The notes: generated from the sequence alone by a model not told the origin. 64,000 nucleotides of DNA from Bombiscardovia nodaiensis (GCA_033127725.1 AP026798.1:682001-746000), one strand, 5' to 3'. Shown: positions 27,474 to 37,154, numbered from the stretch's first letter. Numbers and translations: made by a program.

Positions 27474-28886
27474 ATGTCTGAAACTGCACAAAAACCGATG
27501 CTCGACAAGGGCGGTAAATCGATTGCCGCTCTGATGACGGCACTCATGGCGGCCGTCTTCGCCTTCCAACTCAATGCTTCCATGCTCTCGCCAGCCCTGA
27601 CAACCATGCAGAAGGAGCTGCGCACTGACTCGGCCCAAATTGGCCTGACACAGACCATCTTCTTCACGGCCTGCGCCGTTTTCTCTCTCTTCCTGCCCCG
27701 CCTGGGCGACCTGGCTGGCCGTAAGAAGGTCCTGCTGGGCATGCTTTCGCTCACGGCGGTTGGCTGCGTCATCTCCGCGCTCGCGGTCAACGTGCCCATG
27801 CTGATGGTGGGCCGCGTGATCCAGGGCGTGGCAGGCCCCGTAGTCCCCATGACCCTCATCATGCTCCACAATCGCGTGACCGATGAAGCCCGCTATGCCA
27901 AGCTCATGTCGCTCCTGACCGCTGTCAACGGTGGCATCGGCGGTGTGGACGCTATCCTCGGCGGTTGGCTGGCCGGCACCTTCGGTTTCCGCGCCGTCTT
28001 CTGGTTCATGGTTGCCATCGCTGTCATCGCCGTCATTTTGGTGGCTGTCTATGCCGACGAGAGTCACGCCGATGAAACACCGCGCATGGACTGGGCCGGC
28101 GTGCTCACCCTGTGCATCGCCTTCCTCCTGGCCTACCTGGCTATCAACGAGGTCGAGAAGCTGGCCCAAGCCAACTGGATCATGGTGATCGTTGAAATCG
28201 TTGTGGCAGCAGCCTTCTTCGTGGCTTTCTGGCAGATCGAGACCCGCTCTAAGGCTCCTATGGTCACTACCCACTACCTGAAGCAGCGCCGCACCTGGGG
28301 CCTGCTCCTGACGACCTTGCTCACCATGACCGGCGTCTTCGCCATCATGAACGGCATTGTGCCAGACATCGCCCAGAACGCCAAGTACGGTGCCGGTCTC
28401 TCGGCCAGTGTCGTCTCCTTTGCCACCCTGACGCCCTACGCCTTGGTGGGCCTCGCTTTCGGCCCGGTGGCAGGCATGCTAGCCTCCAAGTTCGGCTATC
28501 GGACGGTCCTGCGCGCTGGCCTGATCGTGACAGTTATTGGCCTCCTCTTCGGCATTTACGTCAGCAAAGCGCCCAGCGTTTGGGCCCTGGTGGTGCTCTC
28601 CATCATCCTCGGCATGTCCTACGCCGGCACGGCCAACATCATGCTTAACGGCCTGGGCATCGTCCTGTCGCCAGCGGACAACACTGGCTACCTGCCTGGC
28701 TTGAACGCGGGTGCCTTCAACCTGGGTTCCGGCCTGTCCTACGCCGTGCTCTACGCCTTTATGAACGCCTTCACCGGCTCTGGCAACGCCACCTCCGGCT
28801 ATGTGGCGAGCATGGTTGGCGCTGTAGTGCTGCTGGCCCTGGCCTACCTGTCCTCCCTGCTGATTCCCAAGCACGGCGACGACTGA
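27474..28886 (+). CDS. MFS transporter, probably linked to nucleoside uptake
   Basis: This 470-residue membrane protein has about fourteen hydrophobic segments. The major-facilitator signature between helices 2 and 3 (RLGDLAGRKKVLLGM) is near residue 85, and the motif after helix 5 (NGGIGGVDAILGGWLAG) near 160. The number of helices and the sequence style fit the DHA2 drug:proton antiporter family. The tight coupling to the nucleoside hydrolase (3-base gap) instead suggests a nucleoside or base as substrate. A strong hairpin follows the gene. The direction of transport cannot be read from sequence. Confidence 0.8.
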   Translation: MSETAQKPMLDKGGKSIAALMTALMAAVFAFQLNASMLSPALTTMQKELRTDSAQIGLTQTIFFTACAVFSLFLPRLGDLAGRKKVLLGMLSLTAVGCVISALAVNVPMLMVGRVIQGVAGPVVPMTLIMLHNRVTDEARYAKLMSLLTAVNGGIGGVDAILGGWLAGTFGFRAVFWFMVAIAVIAVILVAVYADESHADETPRMDWAGVLTLCIAFLLAYLAINEVEKLAQANWIMVIVEIVVAAAFFVAFWQIETRSKAPMVTTHYLKQRRTWGLLLTTLLTMTGVFAIMNGIVPDIAQNAKYGAGLSASVVSFATLTPYALVGLAFGPVAGMLASKFGYRTVLRAGLIVTVIGLLFGIYVSKAPSVWALVVLSIILGMSYAGTANIMLNGLGIVLSPADNTGYLPGLNAGAFNLGSGLSYAVLYAFMNAFTGSGNATSGYVASMVGAVVLLALAYLSSLLIPKHGDD

Positions 28887-28935
28887 GCGCTTGGGCTCGC
28901 TCACACGAATATGAGTTGAGTTGCACATGCGCCGG

Positions 28936-28979
28936 TAGAGCCTCTCAAACATCGTATAGCTAGTGTTTGAGAGGCTCTA
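28936..28979. terminator. Hairpin terminator after the nucleoside hydrolase/MFS operon
   Basis: TAGAGCCTCTCAAACA (28936-28951) pairs perfectly with TGTTTGAGAGGCTCTA (28964-28979) over 16 bases. There is only a short T-containing tail (TCCTT). Confidence 0.65.
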
Positions 28980-29171
28980 TCCTTATGCTCCCAAGCCATT
29001 TGCCAGCCCACCGGAGTTATCAGAAGCGCTCGTCAAGATATCCTCGAAGGCCAGCAGCAGTAGGTAGGTCTGCGCAATCGTGTACTTTGTTAAAATTTTC
29101 TGTCGCTCCTGGCGGGGCGAATGCGCCGCGCAGCGTAAACTTATGGTGGAAATATCAGCTGGGAGGCGAGT

Positions 29172-30350
29172 ATGCGGCGTTGGGCATTGGGCTTGCTCAA
29201 GAATGAAACCGTACTCGTCGTAGCCGCAGTCATAGCGCTCATATCCTGCTTATTCGTGCTGCCAGACAAGCAGTATGCCGGCTATATTCATTACAACACC
29301 CTGGCTCAGCTGGGCTCGCTGATGGTGGTGGTCTGCGGTTTCCAGCGTATCGGCGTCTTTCATCTGATTGGCTCGAACCTGCTGGCCCGGGTGCATACGG
29401 TGCGCGGCCTGGTGCTTGTGCTCACGGCTCTGCCCTTCTTCTCCAGCATGTTGATTACCAACGATGTGGCGCTGGTCACCTTCATTCCCTTTGCCATCGC
29501 TGTGCTCATTATGGCCGGCATGCAAGAGCGCACGTTCTTAGTGGCTACACTGATGACCCTGGGCGCCAATCTCGGTTCCATGTTCACGCCCATCGGCAAC
29601 GCCCACAATCTGTACTTAAAGGCCCGCTCGGATATTCCTACGACCGAATTTCTGGCAATTATGGCTCCTTACACCCTGCTTGCCGCCCTCATGCTCTGCT
29701 TGGTTATTTGGTGCACGTTTGGCAAGGAGCAGGCCTCTATTTTGCAAGATTTGGAGGCTCGCCGCATCCAGGAGTCGGTGCTGGCCCCTGAGCAAGATAG
29801 CATTCAACCCCAGGTGCAAGTGGCTCCCTGTGAAGGCTGGCGGCTGGCGGTCTACGGTGCCCTCTTTATGGTCTGCCTGCTGGGTGTGGGTGGCATCCTG
29901 CCTCAGTGGGTCATGGTGCTGATTGTGGCGGCCGGCTTCTTCCTGTGCGATTGGCGGGTTTTCTTGCAGGTCGACTGGGGCCTCCTGCTCACGTTCGTGG
30001 CCTTCTTTATTTTCATTGGCAACGCCCGCCGTATTCCTGAGTTCTACAATCTCGTCTCCGGCCTGGTCGGGCATTACCCCCTGCTGACCTCCGTCATTTC
30101 CAGCCAGGTCATCAGCAACGTGCCCACCTCCCTGCTGGTTTCCGGCTTTTCCACGGCCTGGCGGCAGATTATTGTCGGCACTAACTTGGGCGGCTTGGGC
30201 ACGCTGATTGCATCTATGGCTTCGCTGATTTCCTACAAGGCCGTGGTCAAAAAGTATCCGGGGAGCAAGGGCCGTTATCTGAAGGTCTACACCTTGTGGA
30301 ACGTGATTTTCTTGCTGGTCTTGCTGGCGCTCGCCCTGCTCATCGAGTGA
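29172..30350 (+). CDS. SLC13/ArsB-type anion or citrate permease
   Basis: This 392-residue membrane protein has ten to twelve hydrophobic helices. Its pattern (a QRIGVFHLIG stretch, then MLITNDVALVTFIPFAI near residue 100 and NLGSMFTPIGNAHNLYL near 135) fits the ion-transporter superfamily that includes ArsB, NhaD and SLC13 dicarboxylate/citrate carriers. The repeated NxP/TPxGN pore-loop elements are present twice, the second as ISNVPTSLLVSGF. ATG 29172 follows GGGAGGCGAGT. It stands alone with its own promoter region. The substrate is not determined by the sequence. Confidence 0.8.
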   Translation: MRRWALGLLKNETVLVVAAVIALISCLFVLPDKQYAGYIHYNTLAQLGSLMVVVCGFQRIGVFHLIGSNLLARVHTVRGLVLVLTALPFFSSMLITNDVALVTFIPFAIAVLIMAGMQERTFLVATLMTLGANLGSMFTPIGNAHNLYLKARSDIPTTEFLAIMAPYTLLAALMLCLVIWCTFGKEQASILQDLEARRIQESVLAPEQDSIQPQVQVAPCEGWRLAVYGALFMVCLLGVGGILPQWVMVLIVAAGFFLCDWRVFLQVDWGLLLTFVAFFIFIGNARRIPEFYNLVSGLVGHYPLLTSVISSQVISNVPTSLLVSGFSTAWRQIIVGTNLGGLGTLIASMASLISYKAVVKKYPGSKGRYLKVYTLWNVIFLLVLLALALLIE

Positions 30351-30537
30351 CTTGGAGCGCAGGCGCGAGCGAAGGCATTAGAAGGCAAAAAAGGCAAGCG
30401 CGAGCAAGTGTGGCATTGGCCACCTTTTCGTAACTTTTTGCCCGCGCCTCTGTATTTTTCACCGTCGATTCCCTATACTGCCCAGAAGAGTCCGGCGCGT
30501 GGGTTGCTGGCTCAGGGCAGGAGAATAGAGGCTTCTT

Positions 30538-31791
30538 ATGGCGACTTCGATTTTTACCCGGCGTAACGCTGGCATTCTCGCAGGCATTTTCACCCTGGCC
30601 ATGCTCTCTCGCTTCGATTCGATTATCTCCCCATCAGTCGCGTCCATTCAAGCGTCATTCCCGCAGGTCAACCCTGCCACGGTGGAGTCGGTGGCTACGG
30701 TGGGTGCAACGGCGGCAGTGGTGTCGGCGCTCATTTTCGGCAAGCTTATGGAGTGGCTGACTTTCAAGGTCGTGGGCATCATCTCCTGCTGCTTCATTGC
30801 TTTCGGCGGTCTCATGCCGCTGGCTTTTCACTCAAGTGTGACTGAGCTGCTCATTTTCGCGGTCATCACAGGATTCGGCGCGGGAATATTGACGACCATG
30901 CTGCCCTCGTTCTCGGCGCGCTTCTTCCGGGGCCCGCAGCTCTCTGGTCTGATGGGCAAAGTGCTGGCCATGCAGGACGGCTCATCTATGGTCATCCTGG
31001 CCCTGGGCGGCCTGCTGGCTACTGGCGGTTGGGTGCGCAACTACTGGCTCTATGGGCTGGCCCTGCTCGGTCTCGTACTCGTGATTTGCTTTGTGCCTGC
31101 TGTCAAGGCGGCTCAACCGGACGAGGTGTTTGAAGATCAACCGGCTAAGGAGCTGGAAGCGCTTCCAGCGAGCACTGGCTCGACTCAAGAGACTGGTCGG
31201 ACGAAGCAGAGTACGGGCGCTATAGCTGTCTGCATTCTGATTGGCTTTTTCAGCATTTTCCTGGTGGCAGTGCTCTACAACAAGCTGGCGGTCTACATCG
31301 ATGAATACCACTTGGGCGGCACGGATGCAGCCGGTTTTGCACTCATGTTCAACACGGGCTCGTCAGTCGTAATAGGGCTGTCTATCAACCGCATACGCGC
31401 CTTGCTCCGCCATTTCACCATACCGATGGCCTTTGTGCTGATGGCCCTGGGATCGCTCGTGTTTATTGCGACGCGCGCATTTGCGCTGGTCTGCCTGGCG
31501 GCCTTCCTGGTGGGCTCGGGCTCGGCCATCATTATGGCCACCTGCCCCTTCTTGCTCTCGAATCTGGCTGAACGCCAGCACTATCCGCTGGTTATGGGCA
31601 TCTTCTCCGCCATGACGAGCCTGGGATTTACCGCCTCTACTTGGGTATTCCAACTGGCGGCTGGCGTGCTCAAGGTCAGCCCCCTGCAGCTGAGTTTCTG
31701 GGGGATGGGAGGGATTGCCCTACTCGCTGCCGCCCTGCTGACCATCGGTCGCTTCCAGGCGCGTGTGGAGGAGCGCTATATTGCCGCGTAG
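30538..31791 (+). CDS. MFS transporter, 12-helix type
   Basis: This 417-residue membrane protein has twelve hydrophobic segments and a central cytoplasmic loop (about residues 185-225) rich in Glu, Gln and Thr. The first-half motif between helices 2 and 3 is weak, but the general pattern (GFGAGILTTMLPSFSARFF near residue 115, LVGSGSAIIMATCPFLLSN near 320) is major-facilitator-like, of the family that includes CynX-like and oxalate/formate-like carriers. AGGAGAATAGAGG precedes ATG 30538, and a TATACT -10-like box lies near 30474. The substrate is unknown. Confidence 0.75.
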   Translation: MATSIFTRRNAGILAGIFTLAMLSRFDSIISPSVASIQASFPQVNPATVESVATVGATAAVVSALIFGKLMEWLTFKVVGIISCCFIAFGGLMPLAFHSSVTELLIFAVITGFGAGILTTMLPSFSARFFRGPQLSGLMGKVLAMQDGSSMVILALGGLLATGGWVRNYWLYGLALLGLVLVICFVPAVKAAQPDEVFEDQPAKELEALPASTGSTQETGRTKQSTGAIAVCILIGFFSIFLVAVLYNKLAVYIDEYHLGGTDAAGFALMFNTGSSVVIGLSINRIRALLRHFTIPMAFVLMALGSLVFIATRAFALVCLAAFLVGSGSAIIMATCPFLLSNLAERQHYPLVMGIFSAMTSLGFTASTWVFQLAAGVLKVSPLQLSFWGMGGIALLAAALLTIGRFQARVEERYIAA

Positions 31792-31891
31792 GTAAGAGAT
31801 GATAGCAATGATCTCGACGCTGGTAGCTCGAGCTTAACCCTAAGAATGTCTCTGAGACTTCGCCATTCCCAGATAGGAGTAGGGCTTGGGC

Positions 31892-31968
31892 TGGTGACCC
31901 CGGCGAGACTCGAACTCGCGACCTACAGATTAGAAGTCAGTTGCTCTATCCAGCTGAGCTACGGGGCC
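31892..31968 (-). tRNA. tRNA-Arg (anticodon TCT)
   Basis: A complete cloverleaf on the minus strand, including an encoded CCA (complement at 31892-31894). The acceptor is GGCCCCG with CGGGGTC, and the anticodon TCT is complementary to 31932-31934 in a CTTCTAA loop. The D arm is GCTC/GAGC and the T stem GCGAG/CTCGC. The anticodon stem ACTGA/TCTGT contains a central U-U mismatch. AGA is a rare codon in GC-rich genomes. Confidence 0.93.
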
Positions 31969-32196
31969 AAACATTCCTATTCTAACCATGCTCGCGGTTC
32001 TACGCCTAGGGCGGCGCGTCAGCCAGCAAGAAGTGCTCTGAAAAGGAGCAACCTGGCATACGGGCTTTGCGCAGACAGGGGAAATTGCCAGGCAGCTCTA
32101 GCGGGGTGACGGGCTCCTGCGCTAAAGTGTCAGCTGAGGACCTACAGCACAGGAGCGTGGGAGTTTACGCTCCCGCACAGTTTGGGGGAGGAGACC

Positions 32197-32613
32197 ATGG
32201 TGGAGCGAAACTCACGGCAGACGAGGCAGAAGGAAGCGGTACGCCGCATTCTGCGGGGCCAGCGTGAGTTCATCTCTGCCCAGGAGCTGCACGAGCTGCT
32301 GGCTCAAGCGGGCGAGCATGTGGGCTTGGCAACGGTCTACCGTCAGCTGGCTTCGCTGGCTCAGAGCGGATCGGTAGACACGATTGAACACAAGGGTTCT
32401 CAGCTCTACCGCCTCTGTGCCGCTCAGCGACGCCACCACCATCATCTGGTCTGTGAATCGTGTGGTAAAACGGTAGAAATAGCGCCACCGAACGAGGACT
32501 GGCTGCGCTCGGTGGCGGCTGCTCAGGGCTTCACGGTCTCCTCTCACACACTGGAGGTGTACGGCCTGTGCGCCCAGTGCCAGAAAGCTACTTCGACTCC
32601 GCGTCTCCTGTAG
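32197..32613 (+). CDS. Fur-family metalloregulator (Fur or Zur)
   Basis: This 138-residue repressor has an N-terminal winged helix (about residues 1-80, with TRQKEAVRRIL and VGLATVYRQLASLA) and a C-terminal dimerisation and metal domain. A His-rich stretch (RRHHHHLVCESCG) supplies metal ligands. Two CxxC pairs (CESC near residue 86 and CAQC near 126) form the structural zinc site. ATG 32197 has GGGGGAGGAG just upstream. Fur-like proteins bind AT-rich palindromes when metal is loaded. A palindrome of this type lies before the metal-binding lipoprotein gene at 37155, so a zinc-sensing (Zur) role is plausible but not proved. Its 3' end overlaps the convergent gene by 26 bases. Confidence 0.85.
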   Translation: MVERNSRQTRQKEAVRRILRGQREFISAQELHELLAQAGEHVGLATVYRQLASLAQSGSVDTIEHKGSQLYRLCAAQRRHHHHLVCESCGKTVEIAPPNEDWLRSVAAAQGFTVSSHTLEVYGLCAQCQKATSTPRLL

Positions 32614-35515
32614 CTGCTTGCGTCTGTGGTCCGGCTTCAGCTGGCCGGGCTTGACCTGGCTCTGCTGGGCTTGGATTCCTGTCTGCCCCTACTTGCTCCC
32701 TGGCAGCGGGCTGAGAATCAGGGTTTTCACTCTGACGCTCTGCGGGCGCCTGGGCCTGCTCTTGAGACGCAGCCTGGGCTTGAGCAACCGGCCCGACCTG
32801 CCCCTCCCTAGGAGCTTGAGCAGGGCTCTCAGCTGGCTGCTTGGGAGCCGCGGTCGCTACCTGCGGTTGGTGGCCGTGCCCGCTGTCGTCCTTGCCTGCT
32901 TTTTCCGCTTTATCTGGCTTTTCGCTCTTGGCTGGTCGCAGGGATTTGAGCGCTTCCAGGGCCTGCGAGGCCTTCAAATCAGGCAGGTAGGCCTCGACTA
33001 CAGCCAGGCCAATCTGCGCCAGTTGCGCCGGATCGGGATAGCAGATATAGACCGGGTGCTCTTCGGGCTGGAACTTCTTTTTGAAGAAGAAGAGGGACTT
33101 GAATCCGTAAGCGGGTTCCATCAAATCCGCCACCAGCTGGAGGGCGTGCTGGAGGATTTGCGGGGTGTTTTCGCCCTGGTTGTCGCGCTCGGGGTTCATG
33201 CCCGCCAGGGGAGCGGCCGACAGGCTCATAAACTCCACTTGCTCTTCGTCCCGCAGGCGCTCAGCCATGCGAGCAATGAGGAATTCCATAATGCCGTTCG
33301 GGGAGTCAGTCCGGTGGCGCATGAAGTCAAGCGTCCAGCCGATGACCTTGCCGTCGCGGTAGGTGGGCATCCAGGATGTGACAGCGAGCACGGTGTTTTG
33401 GGCATCAATCGCGTAGAGCAGGGCTACGCGCGGGTCGCGTAATTCGTCCAGACCACCCAGGGTGAACTTCATCTCTGGCAGAGCTTTGAGCTCGGCCCAC
33501 TGCTCTGAGATGGCCACAATTTGCGACTGGACATCCCAGGGCGCGTCGTTGAAGGTGGAGAGCTCATCGTGATAATTGCTCTTCTTGGCCTTGTTGATGG
33601 CGGTGCGGATATCCTGCCACTTCTTGCCGCGGGTCTCCCACTTGGATGGGGTCACGACCATCTCTGAGCCCACTTCCAGTGAGGCCCATCCGTTGGCCAC
33701 GAGCTCGTCGCGTTGGGGTTTGTGAACTGAATAGAAGACGGGTGACCAGGAGTGGTCGGCGCAGTAGTGCCAGAATTCGTGCAGGTCGGCGATATATTCG
33801 TCGGGGTCGCCGAAGGGGCCGGTAGTCGTTAGGGCAATGCCGTGCAAGACCCGGTAGGCAATGGCTGAGCGGCCGGTGGAAGAGAACCAGTAGTTATTGC
33901 CCTCCCAGGTGGTCATGAAGGTCATGGACTCGCCGCCGGACTGAACCAGCTCGTTGGCCTGCAAGCGTTCATTTTCGTTTTGCAGGACCGAACTGCGCAT
34001 CCAGCTCAGGAGCACAATGAGCACGATGAGCCAGAAGATGAATCCAATGGAGTTGTTGACAATGAGACCAGTGAGTGTGCGGGGGGAGAAGCGGGGCTTA
34101 AACCTGCTGGCTACGCCGTTGGTCAGGTAGCGGGTGGGCAATTCGGCCAGCGCCATGCTCAGGGTCGGCTGTGGTTTGAAAGACCCGGGGGAGAAGGTGA
34201 CGCACAGCAGGTAGAAAGCAGCCGTTCCTAGCCATCCAAGACCGATGACCAGGGAGCCGATGCGCAGTCTGCTGGGCTTGGTCCGCACTGGGAAGTAGCG
34301 CATGTAGGTGCAGATGAAGTAGGCGAAAATAAGAGGAGGCAGGGCAATGGCGAGTAGGGAGGGGATGGCTCCGTGGCGCACAGCCTTGGCCAATCCTTCA
34401 CCCAAAGTGAGCGGGACGACTAGGTAGTAGACCAGGGCTAGTACGACGGTCAGACCGTTGAGCACCAGGCTGGTCATGGCCGCCACGCGCCGACCGTGGT
34501 AAATACCCCAGGAGACCACGAGCATCACGGCAGTGGGAATCAGCAAGCTGATGAAGGTGGCGGCAGTCACTGGGCGGGTTAGGCCATATTGCGCATAGCA
34601 GGAGGCAGCTGAATTCGTTTTGAGGCAGGCGGACAGTTGCGCGGCGCTATGGGGACCGGAGCCCATGAACATGCCTAGAGGAGTGAAGACACCGGCTTTC
34701 ACCTTGGACGAGGCGGTAACAATGGGGCCCAGTGCCAAAACAGTGGAGATAGCGCCCAAGAGATGGCGGGTTTCGTAGGCTGAGCGGCGACCAGCCAGTG
34801 CTCTGTCGGTGATGGGACCGTGCCAAATGCGGCCGACCAAGTGTCCGATCAGGGCGGCGGCCAGCGCGCAGTAGTTGCCGGGATTGCCAGTGTAGAGCAC
34901 GAGCAGAATCAGCGAGGTGTAGCCAATGAGGTTGATCCGCCGCCGCCACAGGAGGTTGCTAAAACACCCGGCTGCCATGAGCGCGCCGATGACCAGAATG
35001 ACAGGGTTGAGCGTCATCGGTATGCGCACGAACCAAGTCCAATGCGACTGTAATTCGTTGATACCGTAGCAGATGAGCAGGCCGGCAGCAGCGCCACCGA
35101 TGGCGGAGATTAACGATGTTAAAATCACCCGCCTGCGGCCCAGCCGTGGTTCTGCGATGCACAGAATGAGGAGGACCAGAGCAGAATCGACAATCAGCTG
35201 GAGAGGACCAGAGGTGATGAATAGGGAGATGAGCAGCTTGGCGAACTGTTCAGCCAGGCCCGGTTGGCGGGGTACTACTCCCTGAAGCGCGGGAGTGGGC
35301 CTGGTAAAGAAGTCGGAGAGCGGCAAACCGATCCGCTGTCCTCTGGGCACGCGCAGAATGGCGAATATGAGCCAGACCAATAGGTTGACCACAATCATGC
35401 CTATGGTGAAACTCACGGCAAGCATGTGTACCCGGAGCCAGTGCTTGAAATCATCCAATAGCACCGATATGGCTGATTTCTCCATGGTGCTCGGGCCTTC
35501 GTGTGCTGCGCTCAT
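32588..35515 (-). CDS. MprF-like membrane protein with a DUF2156 aminoacyltransferase domain
   Basis: This 975-residue protein has an N-terminal membrane region of about twelve or more helices, the first part rhomboid-like in layout. From about residue 540 to 850 it carries a soluble DUF2156 (GNAT-fold) domain, with TTWEGNNYWFSSTGRSAIAY and PVFYSVH segments. This is the catalytic module of enzymes that transfer Lys or Ala from aminoacyl-tRNA to phosphatidylglycerol. The last 110 residues or so are a low-complexity Lys/Glu/Gln/Ala/Pro tail. The start codon is at 35513-35515, with AGAGGAAAG upstream. The esterase gene ends 20 bases upstream in the same direction, so the two form an operon. The product probably changes the surface charge of membrane lipids; the amino acid is unknown. 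Confidence 0.75.
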   Translation of the reverse strand: MSAAHEGPSTMEKSAISVLLDDFKHWLRVHMLAVSFTIGMIVVNLLVWLIFAILRVPRGQRIGLPLSDFFTRPTPALQGVVPRQPGLAEQFAKLLISLFITSGPLQLIVDSALVLLILCIAEPRLGRRRVILTSLISAIGGAAAGLLICYGINELQSHWTWFVRIPMTLNPVILVIGALMAAGCFSNLLWRRRINLIGYTSLILLVLYTGNPGNYCALAAALIGHLVGRIWHGPITDRALAGRRSAYETRHLLGAISTVLALGPIVTASSKVKAGVFTPLGMFMGSGPHSAAQLSACLKTNSAASCYAQYGLTRPVTAATFISLLIPTAVMLVVSWGIYHGRRVAAMTSLVLNGLTVVLALVYYLVVPLTLGEGLAKAVRHGAIPSLLAIALPPLIFAYFICTYMRYFPVRTKPSRLRIGSLVIGLGWLGTAAFYLLCVTFSPGSFKPQPTLSMALAELPTRYLTNGVASRFKPRFSPRTLTGLIVNNSIGFIFWLIVLIVLLSWMRSSVLQNENERLQANELVQSGGESMTFMTTWEGNNYWFSSTGRSAIAYRVLHGIALTTTGPFGDPDEYIADLHEFWHYCADHSWSPVFYSVHKPQRDELVANGWASLEVGSEMVVTPSKWETRGKKWQDIRTAINKAKKSNYHDELSTFNDAPWDVQSQIVAISEQWAELKALPEMKFTLGGLDELRDPRVALLYAIDAQNTVLAVTSWMPTYRDGKVIGWTLDFMRHRTDSPNGIMEFLIARMAERLRDEEQVEFMSLSAAPLAGMNPERDNQGENTPQILQHALQLVADLMEPAYGFKSLFFFKKKFQPEEHPVYICYPDPAQLAQIGLAVVEAYLPDLKASQALEALKSLRPAKSEKPDKAEKAGKDDSGHGHQPQVATAAPKQPAESPAQAPREGQVGPVAQAQAASQEQAQAPAERQSENPDSQPAAREQVGADRNPSPAEPGQARPAEAGPQTQAATGDAESK

Positions 35516-35535
35516 ACTCTGCTTTCCTCTACTGT

Positions 35536-36909
35536 CTACTTTTGGGAGCCAACAGTGATTTGCTTGATATTGGCATAACTATCTAATGACTTGCTCATGG
35601 GCCCTAGTCCCATCCGTTCTCCTAACCAGTTTAAGGCCGGTTCCCAAGACGCGCGTACCGCATGCCAATCATGACCAGTGCCTTGGGCTACGACGAGCAC
35701 CACATCCATGCCTGCGCTGTGTGCAGCGTTGCCAATGGCAGTCATGCTGCCGATTGAAGCGGGGTCGCTGCCGCCCGCGCCAGCGAAGAAGCTCTGACTA
35801 GAAGGCGCGTGCTGGGCTATGGCTTTGGTGGGTACCTGCGCTTCGTAAGCCTGTTCGCTGCCGTGGAAATAGTTGGCAATCATGGATTCTTTGGACCCTT
35901 GGGTAGGGCCGAGCTCGCTGTCGGCGGGCATCATATTGCCAAAAATATTGGGATGCCGGGCACCGAGCTGAACGGAGCAGGTACCGCCCTGGGAAAAGCC
36001 TCCGACGGCCCACATTTCGGGCGAGGTTGCCGCTGGCAGGTGGTGGGTAATCCAGCGGGGCACATCTTTGGTCAGGTAGGTTTCAGCATTACCATAGACC
36101 GGAGAGTCCACGCACAGGCTGTTGTGGGTGGAAGCGCCGTTCTGATCGGGGGAGACCACAATCGGTGCTAAACCGTTGTGGTGACTGGCGTAGGTGTTCA
36201 TCATGCTCTCAATGCCGCCAGCAGTAAAGAGGCGATCAGGGGAGCCTGGCTGACCAGCTAAGAGTACGAAAACAGGTAGAGCCGGTGGCCGCGAGCTCAA
36301 GGCCGCTGGCGGCAGATAGACGTCTGCTGTTCGTGCGTTGAAGTGGGAAGCTGGGTTGTCGATATCTACTGAGAACGCTGCTCCACGTTCAGGGTGGGCA
36401 GGCAGATTGTGCTTGCGAGCCAGGTGCTGCCAACGCTCCACACTCATGCCTGCCTTGCTGACCTTGCTCAACTCTAAACGCGGGTAGGTGGGTACAGCGA
36501 AAATTGATCCAATGGTAGTGTATTCGCCGTAAATCATGTCGATTCTCAAGGCTGTGGCCACGATGGTCATCACAATCATGAATGCCGCAACTACGCGCTT
36601 CCAGCCGTGGTTGAGCACAAGCGTGGTAATGCTAAAGCCCATAGCGGCGAAGCCCGCAGCCACGGCAAAAATCACCATCCACCCCAAGCTCACCTCGAAG
36701 AGGACGAAGACGTCGGAAATCAGCCAGGTGGCTACAAAACCTACGATAGCGGCGAGAAGGGCAATGACGAGTTCTCGACTCAGCTTTTTCCACTGGCGCT
36801 TCCAGCACTGGGCGATGACGAGGGCGGCAAGGCCTATGGCTGCTAGGCCAAAAATCGTCAGTGGCACCCAACCGATGAGCAGATGAATGTGAGCAAAGCG
36901 TTTGAGCAT
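35536..36909 (-). CDS. Membrane-anchored esterase of the alpha/beta-hydrolase fold
   Basis: This 457-residue protein has four N-terminal membrane helices (about residues 10-125) and an extracytoplasmic esterase domain. The catalytic Ser sits in GGFSQGGTC near residue 310 and a His in GTGHDWHA near 425; the domain resembles esterase D and mycolyltransferase-like folds. It lies directly upstream of the DUF2156 gene in one operon. In corynebacteria and pseudomonads, membrane esterases paired with aminoacyl-lipid synthases remove the amino acid again. This gene is a candidate for the same job, which is inference from context. It is divergent from the metal-binding lipoprotein gene. Confidence 0.75.
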   Translation of the reverse strand: MLKRFAHIHLLIGWVPLTIFGLAAIGLAALVIAQCWKRQWKKLSRELVIALLAAIVGFVATWLISDVFVLFEVSLGWMVIFAVAAGFAAMGFSITTLVLNHGWKRVVAAFMIVMTIVATALRIDMIYGEYTTIGSIFAVPTYPRLELSKVSKAGMSVERWQHLARKHNLPAHPERGAAFSVDIDNPASHFNARTADVYLPPAALSSRPPALPVFVLLAGQPGSPDRLFTAGGIESMMNTYASHHNGLAPIVVSPDQNGASTHNSLCVDSPVYGNAETYLTKDVPRWITHHLPAATSPEMWAVGGFSQGGTCSVQLGARHPNIFGNMMPADSELGPTQGSKESMIANYFHGSEQAYEAQVPTKAIAQHAPSSQSFFAGAGGSDPASIGSMTAIGNAAHSAGMDVVLVVAQGTGHDWHAVRASWEPALNWLGERMGLGPMSKSLDSYANIKQITVGSQK

Positions 36910-37063
36910 GGAACCCTTTCTTCGTCTATCAGTGTATATCTAGCTCTAGCTCTTCGCGTAAGAGAGAGCACGAAGCTAGTGAAATGACCAGCGTGGCTGT
37001 TGTGTACAAGTAGAGCAGGAGCATAGCACGGGCAAGTACAAAGCGGGTAGTCCATGCTATAGT

Positions 37064-37084
37064 TAATGATAATAAATCTCATTA
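37064..37084 (+). promoter_or_regulatory. Fur/Zur-like operator before the metal-binding lipoprotein gene
   Basis: A dyad TAATGA (37064-37069) and TCATTA (37079-37084) with a 9-base AT-rich centre resembles Fur/Zur boxes. It overlaps or adjoins a TATAGT -10-like box (37058-37063) about 90 bases before the start at 37155. A Fur-family gene lies 5 kb away. Binding is inferred. Confidence 0.5.
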
Positions 37085-37154
37085 GTGACGTAAGGTCCTG
37101 AGCATACGGCGATGTCAACCCGATATACGGAACCAGAAGAGGAGCACAAGAACG

